DNA of 64,000 nucleotides from assembly GCA_023657465.1 (NCBI GenBank), contig JAGTJX010000003.1, positions 71,436 to 135,435 on the forward strand, given 5' to 3'. The notes beneath the pieces were generated by a model that was not told where the DNA came from, ran no database searches, and saw only the letters and a list, made by a program, of their open reading frames with translations. Below, one piece after another: positions 18,496 to 27,732 of this stretch (position 1 is the stretch's first letter; each line of letters begins with the position of its first letter). The position numbers and the translations under genes are program-made. This DNA is from Lysobacteraceae bacterium (GTDB lineage Bacteria > Bdellovibrionota > UBA1018 > JAGTJX01).

Positions 18496-19447
18496 CTTAG
18501 CTTTAGAATTTGTACGTGTAACAGAAGCCGCAGCTCTCGCGTCTGCTCGTCTCATGGGTCGCGGTGATGAGAAGATGGCTGATCACGTAGCAGTTGAAGC
18601 GATGCGATCGGCACTCAATTCAATTCAATTCGATGGGACAGTTGTTATCGGTGAAGGTGAACGAGACGAAGCTCCCATGCTCTACATTGGCGAGAAAGTG
18701 GGAACTGGAGGAGGAGTGAAGCTCGATATTGCTCTTGATCCACTCGAAGGTACGACGATCTGCGCTCGTGGATCAACGAATGCGCTCTCTGTGATCGCAA
18801 TTGCCCAAGGGGGTAACTTCCTTCACGCTCCTGACACTTATATGGACAAGATTGCGGTAGGACCTGAAGCCAAGGGAGCTATTGATCTACGCAAGTCTCC
18901 ATCAGAAAATTTGAAAAGTATCGCAGCTGCAAAGAAAACAAAAGTTCAAGATCTCACTGTGATCATTCTCGATCGTCCAAGACACGAAGCGCTCATCAAA
19001 GAAGTGCGTGACTGTGGTGCGCGTATTTGGCTCATTGGTGATGGAGATGTTTCTGCATCGATTGCAGCTTGCTATGAAGACTCTGGTGTAGATGTTCTTA
19101 TGGGTAGTGGTGGAGCTCCTGAAGGAGTGATCTCAGCTGCAGCACTGAGATGCATGGGAGGGGACTTCCAAGGTCGACTGATTTTCCGTAAAGACGACGA
19201 GAGAGAGCGCGCCACCAAAATGGGCATCAAGGACTTCGATAAAATTTACATGATCGATGACCTGGCTCGCGGCAAAGTCATGTTCTGCGCAACAGGTGTC
19301 ACACAAGGTACGATGCTTAAGGGAGTGCGCTTCCACAAAGGCCACGCTCATACTCATTCCGTTGTCATGCGTTCAGAAACAGGCACCATTCGTATGATCG
19401 AAGCGGATCATGATCTAGTGAGGAAACCCAGTTATGCCCAAGGCTGA
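18485..19447 (+). CDS. glpX: class II fructose-1,6-bisphosphatase
   Basis: 320 residues, normal for GlpX, a metal-dependent enzyme of gluconeogenesis. Signatures: GEGERDEAPMLYIGE, DIALDPLEGTT (the metal-binding DPxxGT), MGSGGAPEGVISAAALRCMGG, and the late TGVTQGTMLKGV. ATG overlaps the PilZ gene by 11 nt and the stop overlaps the next gene by 14 nt. Confidence 0.95.
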   Translation: MDRNLALEFVRVTEAAALASARLMGRGDEKMADHVAVEAMRSALNSIQFDGTVVIGEGERDEAPMLYIGEKVGTGGGVKLDIALDPLEGTTICARGSTNALSVIAIAQGGNFLHAPDTYMDKIAVGPEAKGAIDLRKSPSENLKSIAAAKKTKVQDLTVIILDRPRHEALIKEVRDCGARIWLIGDGDVSASIAACYEDSGVDVLMGSGGAPEGVISAAALRCMGGDFQGRLIFRKDDERERATKMGIKDFDKIYMIDDLARGKVMFCATGVTQGTMLKGVRFHKGHAHTHSVVMRSETGTIRMIEADHDLVRKPSYAQG

Positions 19448-19862
19448 AATTGAAGATGTCGTGAATGTAGGTCTAGAATCGTTTTTCAAAGCGATTACTG
19501 CGTACGAGAGCTATCCCAAGATTGTAGATGGCTTCAAGAAGATCTCTGTAGCTCGTAAAGGTCCAGGCGAAGCACGCATTACGTATCACTTCGGGGTTCT
19601 TTTGAAGACGGTGTCCTATACACTCGACGTGAAAGAAGACATCGCCAATAACAGCATGAGCTGGACTCTCGTTGATAGTGATGTGTTCTCTAAAAATGAA
19701 GGCAAGTGGACACTGAAGTCTGATGGTGCAAAAACCAAAGTGAAATATGAACTCGAAGCTGAGTTCAAAATCCCAGTTCCGGAAATGATCATTAATAAAC
19801 TCTTAAAATCCACGATGCCCATGATGATTAAGAATTTTGAAAAGTTTGCGAGTAAAAACTAA
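19434..19862 (+). CDS. SRPBCC-family (RatA/Coq10-like) protein
   Basis: 142 residues with the polyketide-cyclase/Coq10 layout: N-terminal VVNVGLESFFKAITAYESYPKIV, a central seven-strand region and the C-terminal helix LLKSTMPMMIKNFEKFA. Unlike the protein at 17190 it has no signal peptide, so it acts in the cytoplasm. The ligand is unknown. ATG overlaps glpX by 14 nt. Confidence 0.7.
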   Translation: MPKAEIEDVVNVGLESFFKAITAYESYPKIVDGFKKISVARKGPGEARITYHFGVLLKTVSYTLDVKEDIANNSMSWTLVDSDVFSKNEGKWTLKSDGAKTKVKYELEAEFKIPVPEMIINKLLKSTMPMMIKNFEKFASKN

Positions 19863-20179
19863 TGGCTGATGATCTACAGAGTAAGGCAACTGACTTCGTT
19901 AAGAAGATATTAAGTGTAGGCGTTGGGACGATCTTCCTCACGGAAGAAGCCATGAGAAACATGGTGACTGAGTTCAAGCTCCCCAAAGAGCTCATCAATG
20001 GGATCATGCAAAGCGCGAATAATACTCGTAAGGAATTCTTGCAGACGTTATCGCACGAAGTGTTTGAGAATATATTAAGCAAGGTAGACTCAGCTAAGCT
20101 CATTCAAGAATTCTTCGAGAAGAATGAAGTCGATCTCCAAATCAGAATTAAAGTCTCTCCTAAATCAAAGTCTGAGTAG
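19862..20179 (+). CDS. hypothetical helical protein
   Basis: 105 residues, all-helical and amphipathic (SKATDFVKKILSVGVGTIFLTEEAMRNMV split over two helices, later LIQEFFEKNEVDLQIRIKV), similar in look to phasin-like or membrane-surface proteins, but no family is certain. Starts at the last base of the preceding SRPBCC gene's stop, so translation is coupled. Confidence 0.5.
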   Translation: MADDLQSKATDFVKKILSVGVGTIFLTEEAMRNMVTEFKLPKELINGIMQSANNTRKEFLQTLSHEVFENILSKVDSAKLIQEFFEKNEVDLQIRIKVSPKSKSE

Positions 20180-20188
20180 AATTAAGGC

Positions 20189-21088
20189 TTGAAAAACTTC
20201 CCTAAAGGCAAAATTGTATTCCTCACTGATCTTGATCATCTAGAGATTCGTCCTGTGGACGAAGTCTGGGCTGAGGATCTGAGATCACACGGTTATCTCG
20301 TTGAAGGAGCTCCTTGGGAAACGTTTGATGAGTTCGAAAGTATCGATGCACTCGTGTTTCGTTCGCCTTATAATTACTTTAAGAAGTATAAAGAGTTCGG
20401 TGAGTTCTTAATTCGCGCTGAGAGAGTAGGGGTGAAGACATTCAATTCCATTCAGACAGTGAGACAGAACATCGATAAGCGCTACTTACGCAGTCTAGAG
20501 TCTTCAGGAGTGAAGATTATTCCCACTCAATGGTTCATGAAAGATGATCTTGAAGGCTTCAATTCAAAATTCAAATTTAATAAACGTCCCAACGAAACTC
20601 TCATTGTGAAGCCCACTGTCTCTGCAAATAGTTATTCAACGCTTCGCATATCCTTGGCGGATGCTTCAGATATCAAATTCGCTATTGGGAAGGTCTTAGA
20701 GCAGGCCACGTGCGCGATGGTGCAACCCTATCTTTCTGAGATTGAAACAGAGGGTGAGTGGTCAATGATTTATGCTGGAGGGAAGCTCACGCATACTGTG
20801 AGAAAATTCCCAAAGACGGGCGACTTCAGAGTTCAAGAAGATCATGGTGGTAGTACGATCCTCATGAATGCTCCTATTGCAGTACTTGAAGCAGGAGAGA
20901 AGACATTGAAGTGGGTGCAGGAGTTTAATGGTGAGATGCCACTTTATGTCCGAGTAGACGGTGTTGAGTCGAAAGATGATGGGTTTTTAGTGATGGAAGT
21001 CGAACTCACTGAACCAAGTTTGTATTTTACTCACTCCCCGAAGTCGGTGAGTGAGTTTAGTGCCGTACTCCTCAAGAACTTAATCTAA
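20189..21088 (+). CDS. ATP-grasp domain protein
   Basis: 299 residues from TTG 20189, the only in-frame start after the previous gene. Layout follows glutathione-synthetase-like ATP-grasp enzymes: pre-ATP-grasp domain with VFRSPYNYF, then NIDKRYLRSLESSGVKIIPT, ETLIVKPTVSANSYST (lysine of the grasp), MVQPYLSEIETEGEWSMIY, and LYVRVDGVESKDDGFLVMEVELTEPSLYF, carrying the metal-binding Glu/Asp/Asn-region. It likely joins a carboxylate to an amine; the product is unknown. Last of the glpX-linked unit. Confidence 0.75.
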   Translation: MKNFPKGKIVFLTDLDHLEIRPVDEVWAEDLRSHGYLVEGAPWETFDEFESIDALVFRSPYNYFKKYKEFGEFLIRAERVGVKTFNSIQTVRQNIDKRYLRSLESSGVKIIPTQWFMKDDLEGFNSKFKFNKRPNETLIVKPTVSANSYSTLRISLADASDIKFAIGKVLEQATCAMVQPYLSEIETEGEWSMIYAGGKLTHTVRKFPKTGDFRVQEDHGGSTILMNAPIAVLEAGEKTLKWVQEFNGEMPLYVRVDGVESKDDGFLVMEVELTEPSLYFTHSPKSVSEFSAVLLKNLI

Positions 21089-21092
21089 TAAC

Positions 21093-21105
21093 AGTCCACT
21101 GGACT
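21093..21105. terminator. short bidirectional hairpin between convergent genes
   Basis: AGTCC-ACT-GGACT followed by CTTATTT, between the ends of genes at 21088 and 21107. The same AGTCCA/TGGACT core forms the longer hairpin after hppA at 44858-44880. Confidence 0.45.
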
Positions 21106-21106
21106 C

Positions 21107-22192
21107 TTATTTCTTACAAACTGTAAAATCTTTTAGTGACTTCGTTCCCATTGCGAGCCCCAAGCAATGAGCAGTGTCTTTCACACCTTTATCTAAACAA
21201 TACTTACAGGCGTAAACTGATTGGCCATACTTCACTTTGGTATCAGACCCATTGTAATTTTCGTAAGTTTTGGTTTGGAACCAAGCGATTGAATTATTGA
21301 GCTTCTTCTTTAGAGCGGCCTTCTGCTTCACTGTGAGCTTTGGATTCTCCATTTTTGCTCTGATGCTAGCGAGATACTCATCGTCTTGTGAGAACGCTTT
21401 TTTCAATTTGAGTACATTCATTGTCATGTCGATCTGAAACTCGAAGCTATCTGCCATCTCTTCGTACATCCGCATCGGATTCTTACGGTACTCGAGAGTG
21501 TTAAATGGGGATACTCGGGTTACTTCAGGAAGAGAGTTTGCACGATCATCTGAGAGAATGAGTTTTTTCTTCTTCAGTCCACTTCGACCGAAGTAGTGGT
21601 TCACGACTTTGTTAATCTCAGGATTAGTAAGGCCAATCACATGTAAGAACGTACGCATCGTCACTTGACCTAGGCCCAGGTCAGATCCGAAACCATCGGG
21701 CGTGCAGTTTGCATAGCTTACAGTAATCGGTTCGAGTGTTCCTGTTTCGCGAGACATGATGCATGCCATGGCGTTCTTATGATCTTCGAGTCCGCGAGAG
21801 GTTTCAGGGTCAGATAGTCTTGCGTTGACCGCAGTGCTGATTTGCTCATAGCGAGCCATGAATGCCAAGTCTTTGAACTCAGAGTTCTCGCACTGATAAG
21901 TTTTTACTTTCTTCATGCAGAAGTTGATTGTGTTACGTTCTGGGTGTTTTGCGCTTGGTTTTCTCCAAGAGTCGATCTTGGTCATGAGTTTTTTGAAGTG
22001 AAGTGCAGGGATGTAAGCAGCTGTAGCAGGATCTGCATCCGCTTCCTGTTCGCTAGCTGCTTCAGAGAGCGTGGATTGACCCTGAAATAGAAGATCGAGC
22101 AATTCTTGGTCGTCTGTTTTTGCAGCTTGAGCACTCTTTGAGATGATTGAAGTTAAGATCAGAAATAGACTTAAAGCAGTTTTCGTATTCAT
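21107..22192 (-). CDS. exported lysozyme-fold (transglycosylase-like) protein
   Basis: 361 residues with signal peptide (LSLFLILTSIISKSAQA/AK). The centre resembles an SLT/goose-lysozyme core: AMACIMSRETG supplies a candidate catalytic Glu, and DLGLGQVTMRTFLHV matches the GLGQ/GLMQ motif downstream of it. The remainder is helical, with a Lys-rich insertion and a C-terminal disulfide-rich part (YACKYCLDKGV, HCLGLAMG). Likely acts on peptidoglycan in the periplasm or in prey; the family match is partial. Confidence 0.6.
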   Translation of the reverse strand: MNTKTALSLFLILTSIISKSAQAAKTDDQELLDLLFQGQSTLSEAASEQEADADPATAAYIPALHFKKLMTKIDSWRKPSAKHPERNTINFCMKKVKTYQCENSEFKDLAFMARYEQISTAVNARLSDPETSRGLEDHKNAMACIMSRETGTLEPITVSYANCTPDGFGSDLGLGQVTMRTFLHVIGLTNPEINKVVNHYFGRSGLKKKKLILSDDRANSLPEVTRVSPFNTLEYRKNPMRMYEEMADSFEFQIDMTMNVLKLKKAFSQDDEYLASIRAKMENPKLTVKQKAALKKKLNNSIAWFQTKTYENYNGSDTKVKYGQSVYACKYCLDKGVKDTAHCLGLAMGTKSLKDFTVCKK

Positions 22193-22242
22193 CGATTTTT
22201 ATCCCCTTCGACGAATTTGAAACTGCCAGAATAGTTCGTCTT

Positions 22243-22259
22243 TCACCTCAAAGAGGTGA
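22243..22259 (-). promoter_or_regulatory. 7-bp hairpin in leader of exported lysozyme-like gene
   Basis: TCACCTC-AAA-GAGGTGA, perfect stem with three-base loop, 51 bases upstream of the minus-strand start at 22192. It may be a small regulatory hairpin; no known riboswitch class fits. Confidence 0.3.
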
Positions 22260-22400
22260 CCTTCAGAACTGATATCTGTCACTAACTTGGTCCCCACCAT
22301 GCGCTTTTGGGTGTAGCAGAGCCCTTAATGTCGTGCAAATTTTGAGCAATAAATCTGTTTATGGACGTTTTACGTAGGAGAGGCGACTTGAAGCATTGCT

Positions 22401-22937
22401 CTATTTGAAGTTCTTGAACATCATCGTCGGAACAGGGCGTGGTGTCTTGTCGTTATACTTGGCTGAAACTTTCTTATTATATGGATTGATGATGTCGCCA
22501 TTCACCATGAAGTAGATCAACTGACCAATCGGCATTCCAGCATAAACGCGTACGGGTTGCTTCACTGAGATCTCAAGCGTCCAGTAGTTGCAGAATCCTA
22601 CGTCGCCTTTACCGGCTGTTGCGTGAATATCGATTCCTAGACGGCCTACGCTTGATTTGCCTTCTAAGAAAGGAACATGCGCATGGGTTTCTGTGTATTC
22701 TTCAGTCACGCCTAAGTAGAAGCGTGAAGGCTCGAGCACGAATCCTTCCGGACCGATTTCGAAATAATCAATGGCGTGGTCCTTCTTGGCATCGAGTACG
22801 CCTTCTTTGTATATAGCGAGAGTCTTGCCCAGGTGAACGTCGTAGCTGTTCGTACCTAGACACTCTGGGCGGAAGGGTACAATAGCGATTGATTTCTTTT
22901 CGATTTCTTTGAGAATCTGCCCGTCAGTTAAGATCAT
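22401..22937 (-). CDS. dcd: dCTP deaminase
   Basis: 178 residues. Deaminates dCTP to dUTP for thymidylate synthesis. Signatures: GTNSYDVHLG near residue 28, the FLEGKSSVGRLGI loop (EGKSSxGR), and HATAGKGDVGFCNYWTLEI, where the conserved Glu of TLE acts as general base. Slightly shorter than the E. coli enzyme. A G-rich ribosome binding site (GGGGGCTC) precedes ATG 22937. Located just downstream of an L24 gene. Confidence 0.9.
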   Translation of the reverse strand: MILTDGQILKEIEKKSIAIVPFRPECLGTNSYDVHLGKTLAIYKEGVLDAKKDHAIDYFEIGPEGFVLEPSRFYLGVTEEYTETHAHVPFLEGKSSVGRLGIDIHATAGKGDVGFCNYWTLEISVKQPVRVYAGMPIGQLIYFMVNGDIINPYNKKVSAKYNDKTPRPVPTMMFKNFK

Positions 22938-22975
22938 TGTTAGAGCCCCCGCACTGTAAAATTAACTGCTTAAAC

Positions 22976-23326
22976 TTAAGCGAGTTCTTTTCCAGTGGTT
23001 TTAGCAATACGAGTGCGAGTGGTTTCTTTGCCCTTTTTAGTGAGCTTGATACCAATGCGTGTTGTCTTGCCTGCGCCATCCATGAGCATCACGTTGGAGT
23101 AATGCACAGGGCGTTCTTTAGAAATGATGCCACCTTGTGGAGCTGCTTGTGTTGGTTTCGTGTGACGCTTCATGAGGTTCACGCCTTCAACCAAGATGCG
23201 CATTGTTTTTGGATAAACGCGGAGAACTTTTCCGGTTTTACCTTTGTTGGAGCCTGTAGTGACTTTAACGATGTCGTTTTTACGGATCTTGAGCTTGCGG
23301 TCGTTTGGTACAATATTTTTTTTCAT
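22976..23326 (-). CDS. rplX: ribosomal protein L24 (uL24)
   Basis: 116 residues. The KOW motif is clear (KIRKNDIVKVTTGSNKGKTGKVLRVYP), followed by VEGVNLMKRHTKP and the GGIISKERPVHYSNVML segment diagnostic of L24. It binds 23S rRNA early in large-subunit assembly. The usual neighbours L14 and L5 are not here; the gene stands between dcd and a hypothetical gene. It may be the only copy moved out of the spc operon, or a second paralog. Confidence 0.95.
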   Translation of the reverse strand: MKKNIVPNDRKLKIRKNDIVKVTTGSNKGKTGKVLRVYPKTMRILVEGVNLMKRHTKPTQAAPQGGIISKERPVHYSNVMLMDGAGKTTRIGIKLTKKGKETTRTRIAKTTGKELA

Positions 23327-23625
23327 AAGTACCCGTTAAATACTGGATTTGGTCTTGTGAGTCAAAGGCAAAACCTGGATATAGACAAAACCGGGCGCTC
23401 TCACGCCCAATCGCCCTGCGATTCCGCGCGGTGCACTGTTTACGTTTTAGACAGCTGGCATTGATCTAAACACCTGTTCACACAATTTCAAAACTATAAA
23501 ACTCCAAATAATTGTAATCATTGGATTTTATTTGTTTATAAGAGGTGTGTCTTCTGGCACCGGGCTTGCTTTAGTGAAGAGGGAGACGTTTGAGAGATTC
23601 AAAACAATAAAGGAGTTCCCCAGTC

Positions 23626-23982
23626 ATGTCAGCAACGAGAGATCAATCACAAAAATTCACCTTCGTGTTTTCCAACATGTACAGCCTCTACAAAAAAGGC
23701 CAAGAAGCCGTACGTAATACGGGCGGCGAGACCGCGCGTATCTTGAAGGTCGATGACCTCCGTAAGTCGAGAATCGAGCCGTATAAGCCAGTGGAGCTCA
23801 TCAGTAAGCGTGTGCAAGAGTCTACAGGCGCTGCAGTTCAATCTGTCAGCATCGTTCAAGCTCGTGACCAAGCGGTCGCTACGTTGAAATCTAATTTAGA
23901 TGAACTACAAGATTTGCAGAAGCGTCTCAGATTCATGTTGAAGGATCTAGAAGTTTTAGTTGGCCCGAAGAAGGAGAAGTAA
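23626..23982 (+). CDS. hypothetical helical protein
   Basis: 118 residues, no signal peptide. Basic N-terminal half (FVFSNMYSLYKKGQEAVRN, ILKVDDLRKSRIEPYKP), then a coiled-coil C-terminus (AVATLKSNLDELQDLQKRLRFML). A strong ribosome binding site (AAAGGAG) precedes the ATG. Three bases separate it from the next gene. No family recognised. Confidence 0.65.
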   Translation: MSATRDQSQKFTFVFSNMYSLYKKGQEAVRNTGGETARILKVDDLRKSRIEPYKPVELISKRVQESTGAAVQSVSIVQARDQAVATLKSNLDELQDLQKRLRFMLKDLEVLVGPKKEK

Positions 23983-23985
23983 TTT

Positions 23986-24468
23986 ATGAAGAAAATTATT
24001 TTAGGATTAGCGATGTTTTCTGTGGTCTCTGCTCAAGCGGAAGTTCGAGTGGGTGACTCTGCTACTTACAGCATTTATAGTGGTAGCGAATCTACCGGAA
24101 AAACCGAGACTCAGACTGTGATCTCCATTGATGACGGTGAGGTGATTCAAAATCCTTCAGTCATGAGACTGAAGAAATCAGAAGCTGATTCCAAGATTCT
24201 CTCCGAGAGATTAGATGACATTGTTCAGACCGAGAAAGCACTCGAGAATTGTGATCCAATTCCTGGAATGCCTGTCAAAGGTGTGAAGAGAAATATTGTT
24301 GTAGATGCTGGAATCTTCGAAAACACTTGTCATTACGTGATGTATACCAATGGAATAGGTGAAGAAAGATACCTATCAAAAGATGTCCCATTCTTCACAG
24401 TATCAAGATCAATCTTACTTCAAGATCAGTCTGTGACTAAAGAACTTCAGAGTTTCGTAAAGAAATAG
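23986..24468 (+). CDS. exported hypothetical protein
   Basis: 160 residues; signal peptide MKKIILGLAMFSVVSAQA/EV. The mature domain is strand-rich (VRVGDSATYSIYSGSES near the start) with two cysteines (ALENCDP and FENTCHY) suited to one disulfide. No family recognised. Same transcription unit as the gene at 23626. Confidence 0.6.
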   Translation: MKKIILGLAMFSVVSAQAEVRVGDSATYSIYSGSESTGKTETQTVISIDDGEVIQNPSVMRLKKSEADSKILSERLDDIVQTEKALENCDPIPGMPVKGVKRNIVVDAGIFENTCHYVMYTNGIGEERYLSKDVPFFTVSRSILLQDQSVTKELQSFVKK

Positions 24469-24549
24469 TCTGGAAACGGAACTTTAAGCAAATACTTGAA
24501 ATGCTTTTAGTGGAATTAAAACATTAGAAATAGATGCGGAGGAGCAAGT

Positions 24550-25665
24550 ATGAAGATGACCCTTTTACTTATCCTCCTATCCAGTGCCTATTCATATGCA
24601 CATGGTCTTCAATTAAAAAGCTCTGGAAGTGATTTTTATCTTTTCTCATCTTCGTGTGCGGCTCTTGAAAAGCAATACCATTACATTCGCCAATTCAAAA
24701 AACGCTCTGACCGCAAGACGTTGCCTGAGAAGATTAACTGTTTATCCTTAAAGGAAGGCGATGGTTATCGGCTTTATCTCAATGAGCTTTTGCCGGAGAA
24801 AATGCAATCACTCCTTCGGTTGGAGACGAGCAAAGGAACAGGCGGCACATGCTGGAACAGCGTTCAGTATTTGTCCGGACATACTCCTACGCTTCGATAT
24901 ACAACCCCAGAAGAAATCAAAGAATTTTATGACTCTGGACTTTGTCGAGAAAGAACCAATACCGAGGTGCCTGAACCGGGAGATGTTATCCGTTTAAAAG
25001 TTTCCGATGACCGTTCTCTCAAACCCGACGCCCACTCTTTCATCTATATTAGTCCTGAACTCAGCTTCACCAAGAATGGTGTCAATCCCTACAGTATACA
25101 AATGACTGAGGATGTTTATAACAATTATGGCATCAAGAAGGAGTGTCAGAACCCTACTAAAGAAAACTTGGCCTATTGCACAGGCTATACTTACTCTCGC
25201 GTTTATGGATGTTTCCCTTTGAAGCGAATCTCGGATAGCCAAAAAGATATGGAAGTGTTTTCAGATTTGGAAGTTTTGATTGAAGATTATCAACTTGGAA
25301 AAATAAAGTTCACCTTGTCGCTTGAAGATTACAACGAAAAAGTATCTTTTCTTTTGGCTATTAAAAGTAGAGTTCAAACTGCCTTGGTAAATAGTCGGGA
25401 TGATCATGTTAAATACTGGTACAAGATTCTTCTCTTTAGAATTGAAAGTCTTCTCGGAGCGAATGGCCTACAGGCCATACCAAGCGCTGAAGGCGTGTTG
25501 TATTGCCCAGTCCGAACTTATAGTAAAGGTGTCGGTTATGACAGTAACGGATTCAGATTGACCAAAGAAGAAGTCATTAATGAATGCAAGACTATCATTG
25601 CTACTGAGAAAGATGAATACGACAGCATTCGGCTCTGGTGTGAAGCCGCCTTAACGAAGTTGTAA
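24550..25665 (+). CDS. exported protein, possible NlpC/P60-type cysteine peptidase
   Basis: 371 residues; signal peptide ending SYAHG and a good GGAGG ribosome binding site. Residues ~95-175 show the order expected of a CHAP/NlpC peptidase: a cysteine in GTCWNSVQYLSG, then PEPGDVIRLKV and AHSFIYIS with a candidate catalytic His. The remaining 190 residues are helical with paired cysteines. The similarity is by motif order only, so a role in peptidoglycan cleavage is tentative. Confidence 0.5.
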   Translation: MKMTLLLILLSSAYSYAHGLQLKSSGSDFYLFSSSCAALEKQYHYIRQFKKRSDRKTLPEKINCLSLKEGDGYRLYLNELLPEKMQSLLRLETSKGTGGTCWNSVQYLSGHTPTLRYTTPEEIKEFYDSGLCRERTNTEVPEPGDVIRLKVSDDRSLKPDAHSFIYISPELSFTKNGVNPYSIQMTEDVYNNYGIKKECQNPTKENLAYCTGYTYSRVYGCFPLKRISDSQKDMEVFSDLEVLIEDYQLGKIKFTLSLEDYNEKVSFLLAIKSRVQTALVNSRDDHVKYWYKILLFRIESLLGANGLQAIPSAEGVLYCPVRTYSKGVGYDSNGFRLTKEEVINECKTIIATEKDEYDSIRLWCEAALTKL

Positions 25666-25780
25666 TGGAGCATCGGAACTTTGATACTAGTTTCTCGCGC
25701 AACGATTGCGAGGGTGAATAAGAGATTGAGGCGCAAGCTGAGGAATTAAACCACTAGTTATAAAAATGGGGAAGGAACTT

Positions 25781-26569
25781 ATGAAGAAAACATTGATTCT
25801 GACGACCCTATTGACCGCGCAAATTGCCTTTTCTCAAGATTCAATTGAATCCAATCGTTTTTTCTCAGTGTAACTTAAAGCTGAGAGATATTTTTGATTA
25901 AAAAATCAGAAAACAATTTTTAATTCATCTTTGGATCGAAGGGGTTATTCAGAAAAAGAGCTTTTAATTAAAGAGACTCGTTTAATTCCTAGTCGTACAG
26001 GAAAAATTACCCTCGTCTTCTATTCCGAATCAAAATCCGATGCCCACGGACATGCTTGTGTTCCGTCTAAGATATCTTCCTATTATTTGGAGAATACAGC
26101 TTGGATCTCAGCTAGACTAAAAAATAAACCATTGGACTCACTCATTTCGGACCATAGTGTGGAATCTCATGAACTAGCGCACATTCTTTTGAATCAAGAC
26201 CATGTGGATCAAGACAATCTTTTGGGCATCCCGAGCCGAATTAATAACTCTCTCACTAAAGAACAATGCGAGCGAATTTTAAGAAACCTAGTCCAGATCA
26301 ATAGCTACTGTCTTATTTCCGAACCGCTCGCTTTTCCTGCTAGAATATACCAGGTAGATGTGAACCGTTACGTAAAAAGTGAACCTGGTTACGAAAAGAT
26401 AGAAGCTGACTGGAAAGCTGTTAAGCGTGGCATGAAAAAGGCGCGTGCGGCAGTCTCAGTAAGAAAAACACCTACTTCAATTGCCCTTGATCCTCAGTTC
26501 GTTGAAGAGCTAAAAAAACAGCTAACGAGCGAGGCATTCCTTATCAAGTTCTCATGCGAATGTTTGTGA
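25781..26569 (+). pseudogene. exported HExxH zinc-protein gene, N-terminal breaks
   Basis: ATG 25781 gives a signal peptide (MKKTLILTTLLTAQIAFS) in the same frame as the long 3' part, but two in-frame stops intervene (near 25870 and 25897). Reading one base over between the T6 run at 25858-25863 and the A6 run at 25900-25905 restores a continuous protein, so two compensating one-base changes explain it. The main part contains VESHELAHILLNQDH, an HExxH zinc site, so the ancestor was an exported zincin-like metalloprotein. Its family is not recognised. Confidence 0.6.
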
Positions 26570-26604
26570 TTGAGGGATTTAAACGATTTAAAAAAACAGG
26601 TTAA

Positions 26605-27732
26605 CTAACCTAACTTCTTCCCACTCTTTGCCTTCTGAATAGGAAGATCGGTAGGGAAGTTGGGCTTCATGCCTTTAGCCAAGTCCACATGGTGAGCTTG
26701 ATAGATCGGAGACGAAGGTCTACCCATCTTTGGAATAGTGAATACGACTTCATCGCCGCGAGATTCTTTCATCACCGCGCGCTCATCAACGGGAATATCT
26801 ACTGGGAATGCTTGAGTGTAAGACTGGTGAGCAGCAGTTGAAACGAATCCACCGCCGCCGGTCTCTTTGCGATCTTGCATCGTTCTACGACCATTGAGCA
26901 CGAGAGTGTTTCCACCCTTAATCGTGACAGTAACGTGGTCTTGTTCATGCTCGGGGATTCGAGCAATTAGAAAATAATGATCCGCATCTTCACTCACTTT
27001 TGATTCGACGCCTGCCATTTTGTAAAACGGGTCGTGAGCACGGTCGGAGTAAGCTGCAAGCTTGGTCGAGTACTGGTCCTGCATGGTGCGGAGCTGATCG
27101 GAAGACTTATCATTGAGGCGTGCGATGTTTTTATGATTGTCTTCCATGATCTTCTTTGTGTTCTCACCGTAGTGTTTCTCAGTATCCAATACCGACTGAT
27201 AGTTCTTAGTCTTGATTTCGGCTTCTTGGCGTTGGCGTTCTTCTCTCAGCGCTTCGAATTGCTCGTCACTCATTCCCTTGACTTGGTCGATGCGTTTCTG
27301 CTGATCGAGGCGGGTGAGTGCTACCTTCCGTTCAGCATCCTCATTGATCATCTGCATCTCTCTGAAGTTGCGCTCTTCGAGATTGCGAACATGGCCATCT
27401 CCACGCTTCTTCGTATAATTGATGCTCTCATCGTAGAAATCCCGAGTGGCCTGAAGTGCTGTTTTGCCTTCGAAGTCCTTCTTGCGCTGCTGACGAGAGA
27501 CAAGATCTTTGGTCTTCTTCATATCTTCGTAAGCTTTTTGCTCGAATGAAGAGCGCTTCGATGCCTGAGACTCATGCTCCATTTCATTCTGACGTTCGAA
27601 TCGATCATGAATGGCCTTGAGAGTAGTCTCGGTATCTTTTTCGGCTTCTTTGACTTTTTCCTGCAAAGTTTTAATTCTCTTCGTTGCGTAATTCTCGGCT
27701 GCAGGTAATTCTCCGGGAATTTTTGAACTCAT
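26605..27732 (-). CDS. coiled-coil protein fused to an alpha-crystallin (Hsp20) domain
   Basis: 375 residues, more than twice the length of a normal small heat-shock protein. Residues 1-~230 are a highly charged, nearly uninterrupted coiled coil (KTLQEKVKEAEKDTETTL; EAIRQ-type heptads such as FEALREERQRQEAEIK). Residues ~237-340 form an alpha-crystallin domain: DPFYKMAGVESKV, HYFLIARIPEHEQDHVTVTI, LVLNGRR and SYTQAFPVDIPVDE. No signal peptide. The ATG directly abuts the stop of the upstream gene, so both are probably co-translated. Could be a chaperone-scaffold; the exact role is unknown. Confidence 0.75.
   Translation of the reverse strand: MSSKIPGELPAAENYATKRIKTLQEKVKEAEKDTETTLKAIHDRFERQNEMEHESQASKRSSFEQKAYEDMKKTKDLVSRQQRKKDFEGKTALQATRDFYDESINYTKKRGDGHVRNLEERNFREMQMINEDAERKVALTRLDQQKRIDQVKGMSDEQFEALREERQRQEAEIKTKNYQSVLDTEKHYGENTKKIMEDNHKNIARLNDKSSDQLRTMQDQYSTKLAAYSDRAHDPFYKMAGVESKVSEDADHYFLIARIPEHEQDHVTVTIKGGNTLVLNGRRTMQDRKETGGGGFVSTAAHQSYTQAFPVDIPVDERAVMKESRGDEVVFTIPKMGRPSSPIYQAHHVDLAKGMKPNFPTDLPIQKAKSGKKLG

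Noticed and set aside
22937-23464. 175-codon open frame antisense to the L24 gene
   Set aside because: Covers a certain ribosomal protein gene and has a composition typical of antisense reading.
27034-27549. 171-codon open frame antisense to the coiled-coil/Hsp20 gene
   Set aside because: Hydrophobic translation mirrors the charged Lys/Glu-rich coiled coil on the other strand; no start signals.
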